Part shown: positions 15,438-23,350 of the stretch, piece by piece
Layout of the letters: every line of letters begins with the position of its first letter
Position numbering within the stretch: position 1 is the first letter of the stretch
Assembly (NCBI GenBank): GCA_040901445.1
Contig: JBBDYQ010000023.1
Span: forward strand, 8,605 to 60,412
DNA length: 51,808 nucleotides
Direction of reading: 5' to 3'
Origin: Thermoleophilaceae bacterium
GTDB lineage: Bacteria > Actinomycetota > Thermoleophilia > Solirubrobacterales > Thermoleophilaceae
Translations under genes and position numbers: made by a program
The notes under the pieces: generated by a model
Seen by the model: the letters and a program-made list of their open reading frames with translations, nothing else
What the model was told of the DNA's origin: nothing
The model's database searches: none

Positions 15438-15838
15438 CCGTCCGGCAGCTTCTTGGCGAGACGGACGAGCGTGCCCGCGCGCGAGGGGTGCACCTGCACC
15501 TCGTCCATCATCTCGTTCATGAAGGCGAGCCCCCGGCCGCGCTCTGGAAGGTCACCGCGAGGATCCACGCGCGGGACGAACATGCCGCTGTCGTGCACGC
15601 AGAGGACGAGCGAGTCGTCCTCGACGGTGGCCCACAGGTCGATCGTGTCGCCGGGCTGTGAGCCGTGCTCGATGGCGTTGGCCACCGCCTCGCCGAAGGC
15701 GCTCTTGATCGCATAGCGCGACTCCTCGGCGAAGCCGGCGGCGGCCGCGGCGCCTTCGGCGAAGTCGCGGACATCGGGCATGCGCGCGAAGTTCGCGTCG
15801 ATCTCGAGCTCTCGTTCCGTGAACCGTGCCGCGCTCAT
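15434..15838 (-). CDS. ATP-binding protein, anti-sigma factor kinase type (RsbW-like)
   Basis: The 134-residue protein is a single GHKL ATPase domain. It has N-box AFGEAVANAIEHGS, G1 box VHDSGMF and G2-like ERGRGLAFMNEMMDEVQV. Proteins of this size and type (HATPase_c_2) act as anti-sigma serine kinases in partner-switching stress circuits; they bind a sigma factor or phosphorylate a STAS-domain antagonist. No cognate partner is adjacent. Two further members (47412, 47868) and one STAS protein (48331) occur 32 kb away. It is convergent with ku, with a 4-nt stop overlap, and divergent from the flavin reductase. Confidence 0.85.
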   Translation of the reverse strand: MSAARFTERELEIDANFARMPDVRDFAEGAAAAAGFAEESRYAIKSAFGEAVANAIEHGSQPGDTIDLWATVEDDSLVLCVHDSGMFVPRVDPRGDLPERGRGLAFMNEMMDEVQVHPSRAGTLVRLAKKLPDG

Positions 15839-15844
15839 TACGGT

Positions 15845-15860
15845 TCGTGTTATCGCACGA
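15845..15860. promoter_or_regulatory. Inverted repeat in divergent 21-bp gap
   Basis: TCGTG and CACGA are perfect 5-bp arms around TTATCG, ending on the A of the flavin reductase ATG. The position between two divergent starts suggests an operator or shared promoter element, but the motif is short. Confidence 0.3.
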
Positions 15861-16357
15861 TGACCGGATCCTCCGACACCGCCGCCTATCGCGACGCCAT
15901 GGGCTCGTTCGCCACGGGCGTCGCCGTGGTCACGAGCGTTGGCGAGAACGGACCCTCCGGGCTCACCGCGAGCGCCATCTGCTCGCTCTCGATCGACCCG
16001 CTGCTGATGCTCGTCTGCCTCGACCGGGGCTCACGCACCCTGCGCGCCATCGAGCACTCCGGCCGGCTCGGCGTGAACGTGCTCGCCGGCGGCCAGGAGG
16101 AGCTTGCGCGCGGGTTCGCCCTGAAAGGGCCGGAGCACGAGAAGTTCCACGGCGTGGGCTGGACGGATCGCGCCGGCGTGCCGCTGCTCGACGGCGTCGT
16201 GGCGTGGCTCGCCGGCGACGTGACCGAGCTGCTGCCCGGCGGCGACCACCTCATCGCCGTGGTCGCGGTGACGCACGTGGAGGCGCCGGGGGGCCACCCG
16301 CTCGTGTACTTCCACGGCCGCTTCCGGGGGCTGGACCCGGACGCTTCGGGCGGATAG
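15860..16357 (+). CDS. Flavin reductase family protein (FMN-binding split barrel)
   Basis: The 165-residue protein has the Flavin_Reduct domain over nearly its whole length: FATGVAVVTS near the N-terminus, GLTASAICSLSIDPLLMLVC (flavin-binding strand and loop), RLGVNVLAGGQEELA and the closing PLVYFHGRFRGL. Such proteins use NAD(P)H to reduce FMN/FAD for a partner monooxygenase, or act as small flavoprotein oxidoreductases (HpaC/DIM6 type). No monooxygenase is adjacent, so the partner is unknown. ATG 15860 is chosen because the family similarity begins there; the in-frame extension to 15665 is antisense to the neighbouring ATPase gene. A methyltransferase follows 9 bp downstream. Confidence 0.88.
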   Translation: MTGSSDTAAYRDAMGSFATGVAVVTSVGENGPSGLTASAICSLSIDPLLMLVCLDRGSRTLRAIEHSGRLGVNVLAGGQEELARGFALKGPEHEKFHGVGWTDRAGVPLLDGVVAWLAGDVTELLPGGDHLIAVVAVTHVEAPGGHPLVYFHGRFRGLDPDASGG

Positions 16358-16360
16358 CGT
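16355..16360 (+). promoter_or_regulatory. Candidate -10 hexamer (TAGCGT) before the 16367 gene
   Basis: TAGCGT ends 6 nt before the GTG at 16367 and includes the stop codon of the preceding gene. It fits the TANNNT pattern seen before other starts here. Because the stop codon supplies TAG, this case is weaker than the others. Confidence 0.25.
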
Positions 16361-16366
16361 CGGCGC

Positions 16367-17221
16367 GTGAGTGCCGACGAGTACCGCGCCGCCAGCCACG
16401 CCCAGTGGGAGGGCGCCGCGGAAGCGTGGGAGCGCAATGCCGAGCGCCTCGACGCGGGGGGCGGCGCCGGTCGCGCCGCGGAATGGGTGCTGGAGGCGGC
16501 CGGCCTCGAGGCCGGAGCCGACGTTCTCGAGCTGGCGTGCGGCCCTGCCGGCGTGGGGCTCGCGGCGGCCGAGCGGGTGGGCCGCGGCGGGCACGTGCTG
16601 TGCACCGACTTCGCGGCCCCCATGGTGGAGGCGGCGGCGCGCCGAGCGCAGGAGCGCGGGCTGGACAACGTCGACGCGCGCGTGCTCGACGCCGAGCGGA
16701 TGGAGCTCCCCGATGGCACGTTCGACGCCGTGATCTGCCGCTTCGGCTACATGCTCATGGCCGATCCCCCGGCCGCGCTGGCCGAGACGCGGCGCGTGCT
16801 CGCCCCCGGCGGACGGGTGGCGCTGGCGGTGTGGGCGGAGGCGGACGCCAACCCGTGGATCGGCTCGTTCATGCGCCCGATCATGGAGCACTTCGACGCC
16901 CCGCCGCCCGCGCCGGGAGCGCCCGGGATCTTTTCCCTGGCCGATGCCGACCGCCTCACCGGGATGCTCCGCGACGCCGGCTTCGACGACGTGCACAGCG
17001 AGCGGCTGGAGGCCGTGGAGCGCCACGCCTCGGCCGACGCCTGGTGGGCGTTCACGTACGAGATGACGGCGCCGCTGCGCGGCCTGCTCGACTCGATGGG
17101 CGACGAGGATCGGGAGGCGGTTCGCGCGCGTGCATATGAGGCGGCCGCCGCCTTCGCCGACGGCGACACCCTCGCGTTGCCCTCGGCGGTGCGCGTGGCG
17201 TCGGCGCGACGGGCGGGTTAG
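16367..17221 (+). CDS. Class I SAM-dependent methyltransferase
   Basis: The 284-residue protein has SAM motif VLELACGPAGVG at 53-64, D81 at the end of strand 2 (HVLCTDFAAPMVEAA), DAERMELPDGTFDAVICRFG as the post-II/motif IV region and RRVLAPGGRVALAVW as motif VI. This is the UbiE/Methyltransf_11 type with a C-terminal extension that probably caps the substrate site. The substrate is unknown. It starts with GTG 9 bp after the flavin reductase stop, so the two may be co-transcribed. Its stop overlaps that of the convergent DUF559 gene by 4 nt. Confidence 0.88.
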   Translation: MSADEYRAASHAQWEGAAEAWERNAERLDAGGGAGRAAEWVLEAAGLEAGADVLELACGPAGVGLAAAERVGRGGHVLCTDFAAPMVEAAARRAQERGLDNVDARVLDAERMELPDGTFDAVICRFGYMLMADPPAALAETRRVLAPGGRVALAVWAEADANPWIGSFMRPIMEHFDAPPPAPGAPGIFSLADADRLTGMLRDAGFDDVHSERLEAVERHASADAWWAFTYEMTAPLRGLLDSMGDEDREAVRARAYEAAAAFADGDTLALPSAVRVASARRAG

Positions 17222-18096
17222 GGGAGCAGCTCGGTCAGCTCCTCGAGCATCTGTTGCGGGTGCTCGAAGACATCGCCCCAGGTGTAGCGGCGGAAGTGGT
17301 CGCCCCGGGCGTAGGCCTCGCGCTCGCGCTTGCGGTCCTGCTCCCAGGAGTGGCGGCTGCTGTGGAAGGTGTAGGAGTCGAGCTCGACGGTGAGCTTCTG
17401 TTTGAGCCAGCGGCAATCCACCTTTTTGCTGCCGGCGTATTGGTTGGTCTCGTCCGGGAAGAGGAGGTTTGCCTCTTTGAGCCGTGCCAGGAACTTGCGT
17501 TCCAGGGCACTTAGGGAGACGTGGGTTTCTCCCCGCATGGCTCTGCGCAGCTTGTTGGCGCCGGGGCTCCCGGGGCGGTGGTCGAGCACCTGCTCCACCT
17601 GTCCCGGCGTGGTCCTGTAACGGCCCCGGGCCTCGTGGAAGGCGAGCGCCAGCTCCTCGTCATCGAGTCGCGCCGCGATGTCCACCAGCGTACGCGCCAC
17701 GGTGGTGGTGGGGATGCTGTCGAAGGTCCATCTCTCGACGCGCCGGCAGCGGTGGGTGACGAGCCCCCCGACCCTGGAGTCGGTCAGCGCGCTGACCTCC
17801 GGCTCGGGCGCCCGCCTGCGCCGGACCAGCCCCATCCGGTAGGCGGCGGCCAGCCCGCTCAGCGCAGCGCCCTCACCGCAGGCCTTGACCGCGGCCATGT
17901 ACGTCGCGTCGGTGCTCGGCGGACCCGCGCGATAGACGGCTCGGTACACCCGGACCAGCGCGCCCTTGAGCACCCGGCGGTCGATCTGGGGCGCGCTGAT
18001 GCCGGCCTCGACCAGCTCCGCGCGGCTCGCGACACCGTACGAGCGCGCCGTCAAACCGGCGATCGTCTGCTCGACCGTGCGGAGTTGACCACCCAT
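17218..18096 (-). CDS. AbiEi-antitoxin-like N-terminal domain + DUF559 (Vsr-like) C-terminal domain protein
   Basis: The 292-residue protein has an N-terminal winged-helix-like region (about 12-60, [20 protein letters not shown], then [16 protein letters not shown]) typical of the AbiEi antitoxin N-terminal domain. The middle resembles the AbiEi C-terminal region ([20 protein letters not shown]). The C-terminal DUF559 domain (about 205-290) contains [20 protein letters not shown] and [17 protein letters not shown], a Vsr/PD-(D/E)xK-like nuclease fold with Asp and Glu residues in place. This fusion is common in actinobacteria, often without an AbiEii toxin. None is adjacent here, so it is probably an orphan DNA-binding or nuclease-like protein, not a toxin-antitoxin system. 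Confidence 0.82.
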   Translation of the reverse strand: MGGQLRTVEQTIAGLTARSYGVASRAELVEAGISAPQIDRRVLKGALVRVYRAVYRAGPPSTDATYMAAVKACGEGAALSGLAAAYRMGLVRRRRAPEPEVSALTDSRVGGLVTHRCRRVERWTFDSIPTTTVARTLVDIAARLDDEELALAFHEARGRYRTTPGQVEQVLDHRPGSPGANKLRRAMRGETHVSLSALERKFLARLKEANLLFPDETNQYAGSKKVDCRWLKQKLTVELDSYTFHSSRHSWEQDRKREREAYARGDHFRRYTWGDVFEHPQQMLEELTELLP

Positions 18097-18157
18097 GCGG
18101 TGGCTAAGTCCGCACGGTGGCGAGGTTCGCCCCGCCCCCGGGGCTCCGCGCCGAGCC

Positions 18158-18592
18158 TCAGAGGCCGCCGCTCTGCACGGCGCGCAGCACCAGCGTGACG
18201 ATCAGGAGCGTGCCGATGGTCATCACGCCCATCTCGCGCAGCACGACCGCCCGGGCCACCCGGCGCTTCTCCTCGTCGGGGAGCGCCTCGACGTCGTCGT
18301 GCTCGGCCAGCACCTGCTGGGCGGCGCCGGCGCGCATGCCCTCGGCGAAGAGAGTCACCACCAGCGGCGCGATGCCGTAGACCACGTGCAGGCCGTCCGG
18401 CGCGCGCATGCCGCGTGCGAAGAGGATGAAGCCGAGCACCGCCTGGACCACCACGACAGCCTGCGCCACCCGCAGCAGGTACCAGAAGGCCACCGACGGC
18501 TCACGCCGCAGCCAGGCCACCCCGCCCCACCCGGCGGCGAGCAGGTTGAAGGCCAGGACGGAGATGCCCACGACGGCGTGGACGCTGCTCAC
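18158..18592 (-). CDS. Small integral membrane protein, four predicted helices
   Basis: The 144-residue protein has hydrophobic segments at about 5-27, 36-60, 69-84 and 118-138, with a charged cytoplasmic loop ([18 protein letters not shown]) before the last helix. No family is recognised. The start is GTG with a good Shine-Dalgarno, GAGGTG 7 nt upstream. It is divergent from nuoA with a 64-bp gap, so the two may share regulatory DNA. The membrane location and position suggest, but do not prove, a link to respiration. Confidence 0.72.
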   Translation of the reverse strand: MSSVHAVVGISVLAFNLLAAGWGGVAWLRREPSVAFWYLLRVAQAVVVVQAVLGFILFARGMRAPDGLHVVYGIAPLVVTLFAEGMRAGAAQQVLAEHDDVEALPDEEKRRVARAVVLREMGVMTIGTLLIVTLVLRAVQSGGL

Positions 18593-18634
18593 AACGCGAC
18601 ACCTCGCACTATGTGGCAGCGTGTCACAAACCGG

Positions 18635-18642
18635 TATATAAC
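18635..18642 (+). promoter_or_regulatory. Candidate nuo operon promoter (-10 TATATAAC)
   Basis: TATATA/TATAAC is the only AT-rich block in the nuoA upstream gap and ends 14 nt before the ATG. No Shine-Dalgarno precedes nuoA, so the operon mRNA is probably leaderless or nearly so. A -35 is weak (TGGCAG at 18614-18619). The block is near-symmetric and could also serve the divergent membrane-protein gene. Confidence 0.45.
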
Positions 18643-18656
18643 CCGCGCACCCCGCG

Positions 18657-19025
18657 ATGCTGAAGAGCTATCTCCCAGCCCTCGTATTCCTCTTCCTGGG
18701 CCTGATCACGGGCACGGCCTTCACCCTCCTCAACCGCGTCCTGGGTCCCAAGGGCAAGGGCGCCGCGCGCGAGAAGGTCAAGCACGAGCCGTACGAGTGC
18801 GGCCTGCCGTCGGAGGTCACGAAGACCTTCCGCTTCGGCATCAGCTTCTACCTCATCGCGATGCTCTTCATCCTGTTCGACATCGAGGTGGTCTTCCTCT
18901 ACCCCGTTGCGGTGCAGCTGGAGGCGTTCGGCGTGTTCGCGCTCGTGGAGACGATCGTCTTCATCGCCCTGCTGCTCGTCGCGTTCATCTTCGTCTGGCG
19001 GAGGGGAGCCCTCGATTGGAAGTGA
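18657..19025 (+). CDS. nuoA: NADH-quinone oxidoreductase subunit A
   Basis: The 122-residue protein has three membrane helices (about 4-24, 62-84, 90-113) and the conserved [11 protein letters not shown] loop between helices 1 and 2, followed by [20 protein letters not shown]. It is part of the membrane arm of complex I at the quinone-site junction. It is the first gene of a 14-gene operon in canonical A-N order. The ATG has no Shine-Dalgarno and lies close behind a -10-like TATATAAC. Confidence 0.96.
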   Translation: MLKSYLPALVFLFLGLITGTAFTLLNRVLGPKGKGAAREKVKHEPYECGLPSEVTKTFRFGISFYLIAMLFILFDIEVVFLYPVAVQLEAFGVFALVETIVFIALLLVAFIFVWRRGALDWK

Positions 19026-19624
19026 CCCGCCACAAGGCCGGCGGCGGCGAGTTCCGCGCGCGCGGGCTGCGCGCCCAGCAGATGCTGCGCGGGCAGCTCG
19101 AGGACCGCGACCTTGACGAGTTCGTGGAGGAGCGCGTGATGCTCACCACCCTCGAGAAGGCGCAGAACTGGGCGCGCAAGAACGCCATGTGGCCGCTGGG
19201 CTTCGGGCTGGCCTGCTGCGCGATCGAGATGATCACCGTGATCGGCTCGCCGCGCAACGACATCTCGCGCTTCGGGGCCGAGGTGGTGCGCGCCTCCCCC
19301 CGCCAGGCCGACATGATCATCCTGAGCGGCCGGGTGTCGATCAAGATGGCGCCGGTCATCCGCCGCATCTACGACCAGATGCTCGAGCCCAAGTGGGTGA
19401 TCTCGATGGGCGCGTGCGCATCGAGCGCGGGAATGTTCAACAACTACGCGCTGGTCCAGGGCGCCGACAAGTTCCTGCCGGTGGACGTGTACATCCCGGG
19501 CTGCCCGCCGCGCCCCGAGGCGCTGATCTACGGCGTCATGAAGCTCCAGAAGCTGGTCGAGCAGAACCCGGACATGGGCTGGCGCGAGCGTTACAAGGCA
19601 GAGGGGACCGAGGAAATTGCCTGA
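19016..19624 (+). CDS. nuoB: NADH-quinone oxidoreductase subunit B
   Basis: The 202-residue protein carries the N2 [4Fe-4S] ligands C67, C68 (GLACCAIEM), C134 ([10 protein letters not shown]) and C163 (GCPPRPEA). N2 is the terminal cluster that passes electrons to quinone. I chose TTG at 19016 because GAGGGGAG lies 7 nt upstream; GTG at 19022 is the alternative but is spaced too far. With the TTG start the gene overlaps nuoA by 10 nt. The first 40 residues (charged, [17 protein letters not shown]) form a longer N-terminal extension than in E. coli. Confidence 0.95.
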   Translation: MEVTRHKAGGGEFRARGLRAQQMLRGQLEDRDLDEFVEERVMLTTLEKAQNWARKNAMWPLGFGLACCAIEMITVIGSPRNDISRFGAEVVRASPRQADMIILSGRVSIKMAPVIRRIYDQMLEPKWVISMGACASSAGMFNNYALVQGADKFLPVDVYIPGCPPRPEALIYGVMKLQKLVEQNPDMGWRERYKAEGTEEIA

Positions 19625-20126
19625 TGCCACGGGCTTGGAGCTCATCGCCCAGGGCGTGCGCGAACGCCACGGCGACGACGCGGTGGTGGGCACCTCGTAC
19701 TTCCGCGAGCAGGCAACCCTCGACGTCAAGCCGGCGTCGGTGAAGGACGTCATCGCCGGCCTGCGCGGCGAGTTCGAGTTCCTCGCCAGCGTGCACGGCT
19801 GCGACTACCTCCCCGAGGAGCCGCGCCTGGGCATCCACTATCAGCTGCTGAGCATGGTCCGCCTCGACCGCCTGAACGTGAGGACGCGCGTCGGCGTCGA
19901 GGCGCCCGAGGTGCCCTCGATCGTCGAGCTCTACCCCGGCGCCGACCACCAGGAGCGCGAGGTGTTCGACATGTTCGGCGTGGTGTTCGACGGGCACCCC
20001 GACCTGCGCCGCATCCTCATGCCCGAGGACTACGAGGGCTTCCCCCAGCGGCGCGACTTCCCGATGGGCGGCGAGCCGGTGCTGTTCACCTTCAACGAGC
20101 ACGAGACACCGCGCTGGTATGACTGA
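19617..20126 (+). CDS. nuoC: NADH-quinone oxidoreductase subunit C
   Basis: The 169-residue protein has the 30-kDa subunit signature: [20 protein letters not shown], then [20 protein letters not shown] and [11 protein letters not shown]. It stabilises the quinone-reducing connection between NuoB and NuoD. It starts with TTG, overlapping the nuoB end by 8 nt, with GAGG just upstream. It is separate from nuoD, not fused as in some proteobacteria. Confidence 0.95.
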   Translation: MPDATGLELIAQGVRERHGDDAVVGTSYFREQATLDVKPASVKDVIAGLRGEFEFLASVHGCDYLPEEPRLGIHYQLLSMVRLDRLNVRTRVGVEAPEVPSIVELYPGADHQEREVFDMFGVVFDGHPDLRRILMPEDYEGFPQRRDFPMGGEPVLFTFNEHETPRWYD

Positions 20127-21393
20127 CCGCCCCACCGACGTCCCCTACCGCGAGCGGGAGAAGTCGGTCACGCTCGAGCGGCTCGACCAGCCGGACCTTC
20201 CGATCGAGGGCACCGAGCTGGAGCACGAGACCGACCTCTTCACCATCAACATGGGGCCGCACCACCCGGCCACGCACGGGGTGCTGCGGCTGCTGCTCAC
20301 GCTGCAGGGCGAGGTGGTGCGCGAGCTCACGCCGCTGATCGGCTACGTGCACACCGGCATCGAGAAGAGCTGCGAGGACCAGGCCTACTGGAAGGTCATC
20401 CCGTTCGTCGAGCGGATGGACTACCTCTCCTACTACTTCAACATGGGGGCCTACTGCATGGCCGTCGAGAAGCTGCTCGACGTCGAGGTGCCCCCGCGCG
20501 CGGAGTACCTGCGGGTGATCCACTGGGAGCTCAACCGGATCGCCAGCCACCTGTTCTGGGTGGCCACCTCGATGCTCGACGTGGGGGCCGTCACGTTCCT
20601 GTGGTGGGGCTGCCGCGAGCGCGACTACGTGCTCGACCTGTTCGAGATGTCCAGCGGCCAGCGGCTGCACACGCGCTACTTCCAGGTGGGCGGCGTGGTG
20701 GAGGACATCCCGCCCGGGTTCGAGGCCAAGGTGCGCGAGTTCTGCACGATGCTGCCCAAGCGCCTCGACCAGTACGAGGCCGTGCTGGACAAGAACGAGA
20801 TCTTCCTGCAGCGCATGAAGGGCGTCGGGGTGGTGGACGAGGAGACCCTGCTCGGGCTGGGCGTCACCGGGCCGCTGCTGCGCGCCACCGGCAACCCGTG
20901 GGACATGCGCAAGGCCATGCCCTACTCCGCCTACGAGGACTTCGACTTCAAGATCCCGGTGGGCACGGTGGGCGACAACTACGACCGCTACCGCGTGCGC
21001 ATGGCCGAGATGCGCGAGTCGTGCCGGATCGTGGAGCAGGCGCTGGACGGCCTCCCGGAGGGCGACTGGATCACCGACGACCGCAAGGTCGCCCTGCCGC
21101 CGCGCCACGAGCTGGCCACCTCGATGGAGGCGCTCATCCACCACTTCAAGCTCGTGACCGAGGGCATGCGCGTGCCGCCGGGCGAGGTGTACGTGCCGGT
21201 GGAGTCGCCGCGCGGCGAGCTGGGCTGCTTCGTGGTCTCGGACGGCTCGGCCAAGCCCGCCCGCGTGCACATGCGCGACCCGAGCTTCGTGAACCTCCAG
21301 GCGCTCAAGCCGATGGGCGAGGGTGGCCTGATCGCGGACCTGATCGCCTGCATCGCCATGCTCGACCCGATCCTCGGCGGCATCGACAGGTGA
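20119..21393 (+). CDS. nuoD: NADH-quinone oxidoreductase subunit D
   Basis: The 424-residue protein is the 49-kDa subunit. It has the quinone-site loop GPHHPATHGVLRLLLTLQGE, YVHTGIEKSCED, the hydrogenase-like RIASHLFWVATSMLDVGA and a C-terminus ending LDPILGGIDR. With NuoB it forms the quinone-reduction chamber. The ATG overlaps nuoC by 8 nt. Confidence 0.96.
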   Translation: MTDRPTDVPYREREKSVTLERLDQPDLPIEGTELEHETDLFTINMGPHHPATHGVLRLLLTLQGEVVRELTPLIGYVHTGIEKSCEDQAYWKVIPFVERMDYLSYYFNMGAYCMAVEKLLDVEVPPRAEYLRVIHWELNRIASHLFWVATSMLDVGAVTFLWWGCRERDYVLDLFEMSSGQRLHTRYFQVGGVVEDIPPGFEAKVREFCTMLPKRLDQYEAVLDKNEIFLQRMKGVGVVDEETLLGLGVTGPLLRATGNPWDMRKAMPYSAYEDFDFKIPVGTVGDNYDRYRVRMAEMRESCRIVEQALDGLPEGDWITDDRKVALPPRHELATSMEALIHHFKLVTEGMRVPPGEVYVPVESPRGELGCFVVSDGSAKPARVHMRDPSFVNLQALKPMGEGGLIADLIACIAMLDPILGGIDR

Positions 21394-22067
21394 CCGGCCC
21401 GCACTTCGGCGACGAGGGCTACCTCGGTCCCATGAGCGGGCGCCCGTCGCGACTTCGCGGCTGGGACGAGCCGGCCGACCTCGGCAAGGACCCGGCTGTC
21501 ATCCCGGACCTGGCGGAGATCGACGTGCCCGACGAGCTGCGGCGCGAGATCGAGGCGCACATGGCCAGGTACCCGGATCGTCACTCCGCGACGCTGCCCG
21601 CGCTGGGGGCGGCGCAGAAGCGTCACGGCTGGTGCTCGCCGCTCGCGATCTCGCAGGTGGCCGCCGTCATGCGCGTGACGCCCGCCTACCTCTCGAGCGT
21701 GGCCACCTTCTACGACATGCTGCGCACCGAGCCCACGGGCAGCCGCTACGTGTACGTGTGCACGAGCGTGTCGTGCTGCCTGCGCGACGCCAAGGGCGTG
21801 TACGACGCCATCGCCGAGGCCGCGACCGCCCTCGGCGTGGAGGGCGTGGAGATTCGCGAGTTCGAGTGCCTCGGCGCCTGCGACATGGCGCCCATGGCGT
21901 CGGTCGACGGCCGCTACGTAGGCCCGCTGGCGAGGTCCGACGCGCCCGAGATCGCGCTCGCGGTCAAGGAGGGGCGCGACGTGCTTCCCGGCCGCGGCCT
22001 CGAGGGCTCCGACTACCGCCTGCCCTGGGAGGACGGGCCGCGGGGGAACGAGGAGCCCGAGGCGTGA
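21390..22067 (+). CDS. nuoE: NADH-quinone oxidoreductase subunit E
   Basis: The protein has a thioredoxin-like domain with the N1a [2Fe-2S] ligands in CTSVSCCLRDA and ECLGACDMAP. It is part of the NADH-oxidising module with NuoF and NuoG. The GTG at 21390 overlaps the nuoD stop as GTGA, giving 225 residues. ATG 21432 would give 211 residues and is an alternative. A roughly 40-residue C-terminal tail, acidic at its end, follows the cluster region. Its presence shows the complex oxidises NADH and is not the headless 11-subunit form. Confidence 0.93.
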   Translation: MTGPHFGDEGYLGPMSGRPSRLRGWDEPADLGKDPAVIPDLAEIDVPDELRREIEAHMARYPDRHSATLPALGAAQKRHGWCSPLAISQVAAVMRVTPAYLSSVATFYDMLRTEPTGSRYVYVCTSVSCCLRDAKGVYDAIAEAATALGVEGVEIREFECLGACDMAPMASVDGRYVGPLARSDAPEIALAVKEGRDVLPGRGLEGSDYRLPWEDGPRGNEEPEA

Positions 22068-23350
22068 CCGAGACCCGCCTGCTCCTGGAGCACATCGACG
22101 AGCCCGGCCTCGCCACCATCGACGGCTATGAGCGCCTGGGCGGGTACGGCGACCGCCTGCGCCGGGCGCTGACGGAGTTCGAGCCGGAGCAGCTCGTGGA
22201 GGAGCTCGAGTCCTCGGGACTGCGCGGCCGCGGCGGCGCCGGCTTCTCCATGGGCAAGAAGGCGAGCTTCATCCCCCACGGCTCGATGGACACGTACCTC
22301 TGCTGCAACGCGGACGAGTCCGAGCCCGGCACCTTCAAGGACCGGCTGCTGATGCAGAAGAACCCACATCTGCTGATCGAGGGGATCATCACCGCCGCCT
22401 ACGCCGTCGGCGCCACCAAGGCGTTCATCTTCATCCGCGGCGAGTACAGCCACCAGGCCGACGTGCTCGACAGGGCGCTGGCCGAGGCCCAGGAGCGCGG
22501 CTACGTGGGAGAGCGCATCCTCGGCACGAGGTTCTCGCTCTCGCTGGTGGTGCACCGCGGGCAGGGCGCCTACATCTGCGGCGAGGAGACCGCCCTGCTC
22601 GACGGGCTCGAGGGCAAGCGCGGCAACCCCCGGCTAAAGCCGCCGTTCCCGGCCAACCAGGGCCTCTATCAGGGCCCCACGCTCATCAACAACGTCGAGA
22701 CGCTCTGCAACGTGCCGCTGGTCGCGGAGAAGGGGGCGGACTGGTACCGCCGCAACGGCACGGAGAAGTCGCCCGGCACGAAGGTCGTGTCGGTGTCGGG
22801 CAACGTGCAGCGGCCGGGCAACTACGAGGTCGCGCTGGGCATCCCCGCGCGCGAGATCATCTTCGGCCTGGCCGGAGGGCCGCCGGAGGGCCGGCGGGTG
22901 AAGTGCTGGTTCCCGGGCGGGTCGTCGGCGCCGGTGCTCACCGAGGAGCACCTCGACCTCGCCTACGACTTCGAGACGATGGCGGAGGCGGGCTCGATGC
23001 TCGGGTCCGGCGCGATCATCGTGGTGGACGACTCGATCCCGCTGGTGTCCGTGGCGCTGCGCCTGGCCGAGTTCTACCGGCACGAGTCGTGTGGAAAGTG
23101 CTCGCCCTGCCGGGAGGGCACGAACTGGAGCGTGAAGCTGCTGGCGCGCATGGACTCGGGCGAGGCCACGCCGATGGACATCGAGATCCTCGCCTCGGTC
23201 CAGCAGAACATCATGGGCAACTGCCTGTGCGTGCTCGGAGACTCGATGGCCATGCCGCTGTCCTCGATGGTCAAGTACTTCCGCGAGGAGTTCGAGGAGC
23301 ACATCGAGCGCGCGCGCGAGCGCTCCGAGCTGGCCATCGGGGCGGCCTAG
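22064..23350 (+). CDS. nuoF: NADH-quinone oxidoreductase subunit F
   Basis: The 428-residue protein has the NADH/FMN site: GLRGRGGAGFSMGKKASF, then CNADESEPGTFKDR. The N3 [4Fe-4S] cluster sits in SCGKCSPCREGT plus a later Cys (GNCLCVLGDS). It takes hydride from NADH to FMN and passes electrons to NuoE and NuoG. The GTG overlaps the nuoE stop (GTGA), with GAGGAG 8 nt upstream; the longer in-frame extension to 21632 is antisense noise. Confidence 0.96.
   Translation: MTETRLLLEHIDEPGLATIDGYERLGGYGDRLRRALTEFEPEQLVEELESSGLRGRGGAGFSMGKKASFIPHGSMDTYLCCNADESEPGTFKDRLLMQKNPHLLIEGIITAAYAVGATKAFIFIRGEYSHQADVLDRALAEAQERGYVGERILGTRFSLSLVVHRGQGAYICGEETALLDGLEGKRGNPRLKPPFPANQGLYQGPTLINNVETLCNVPLVAEKGADWYRRNGTEKSPGTKVVSVSGNVQRPGNYEVALGIPAREIIFGLAGGPPEGRRVKCWFPGGSSAPVLTEEHLDLAYDFETMAEAGSMLGSGAIIVVDDSIPLVSVALRLAEFYRHESCGKCSPCREGTNWSVKLLARMDSGEATPMDIEILASVQQNIMGNCLCVLGDSMAMPLSSMVKYFREEFEEHIERARERSELAIGAA

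Noticed and set aside
17218-18096. Complete AbiE toxin-antitoxin system
   Set aside because: Only an AbiEi-like domain fused to DUF559 is present. No AbiEii nucleotidyltransferase toxin is adjacent, and the downstream gene is a methyltransferase on the other strand.
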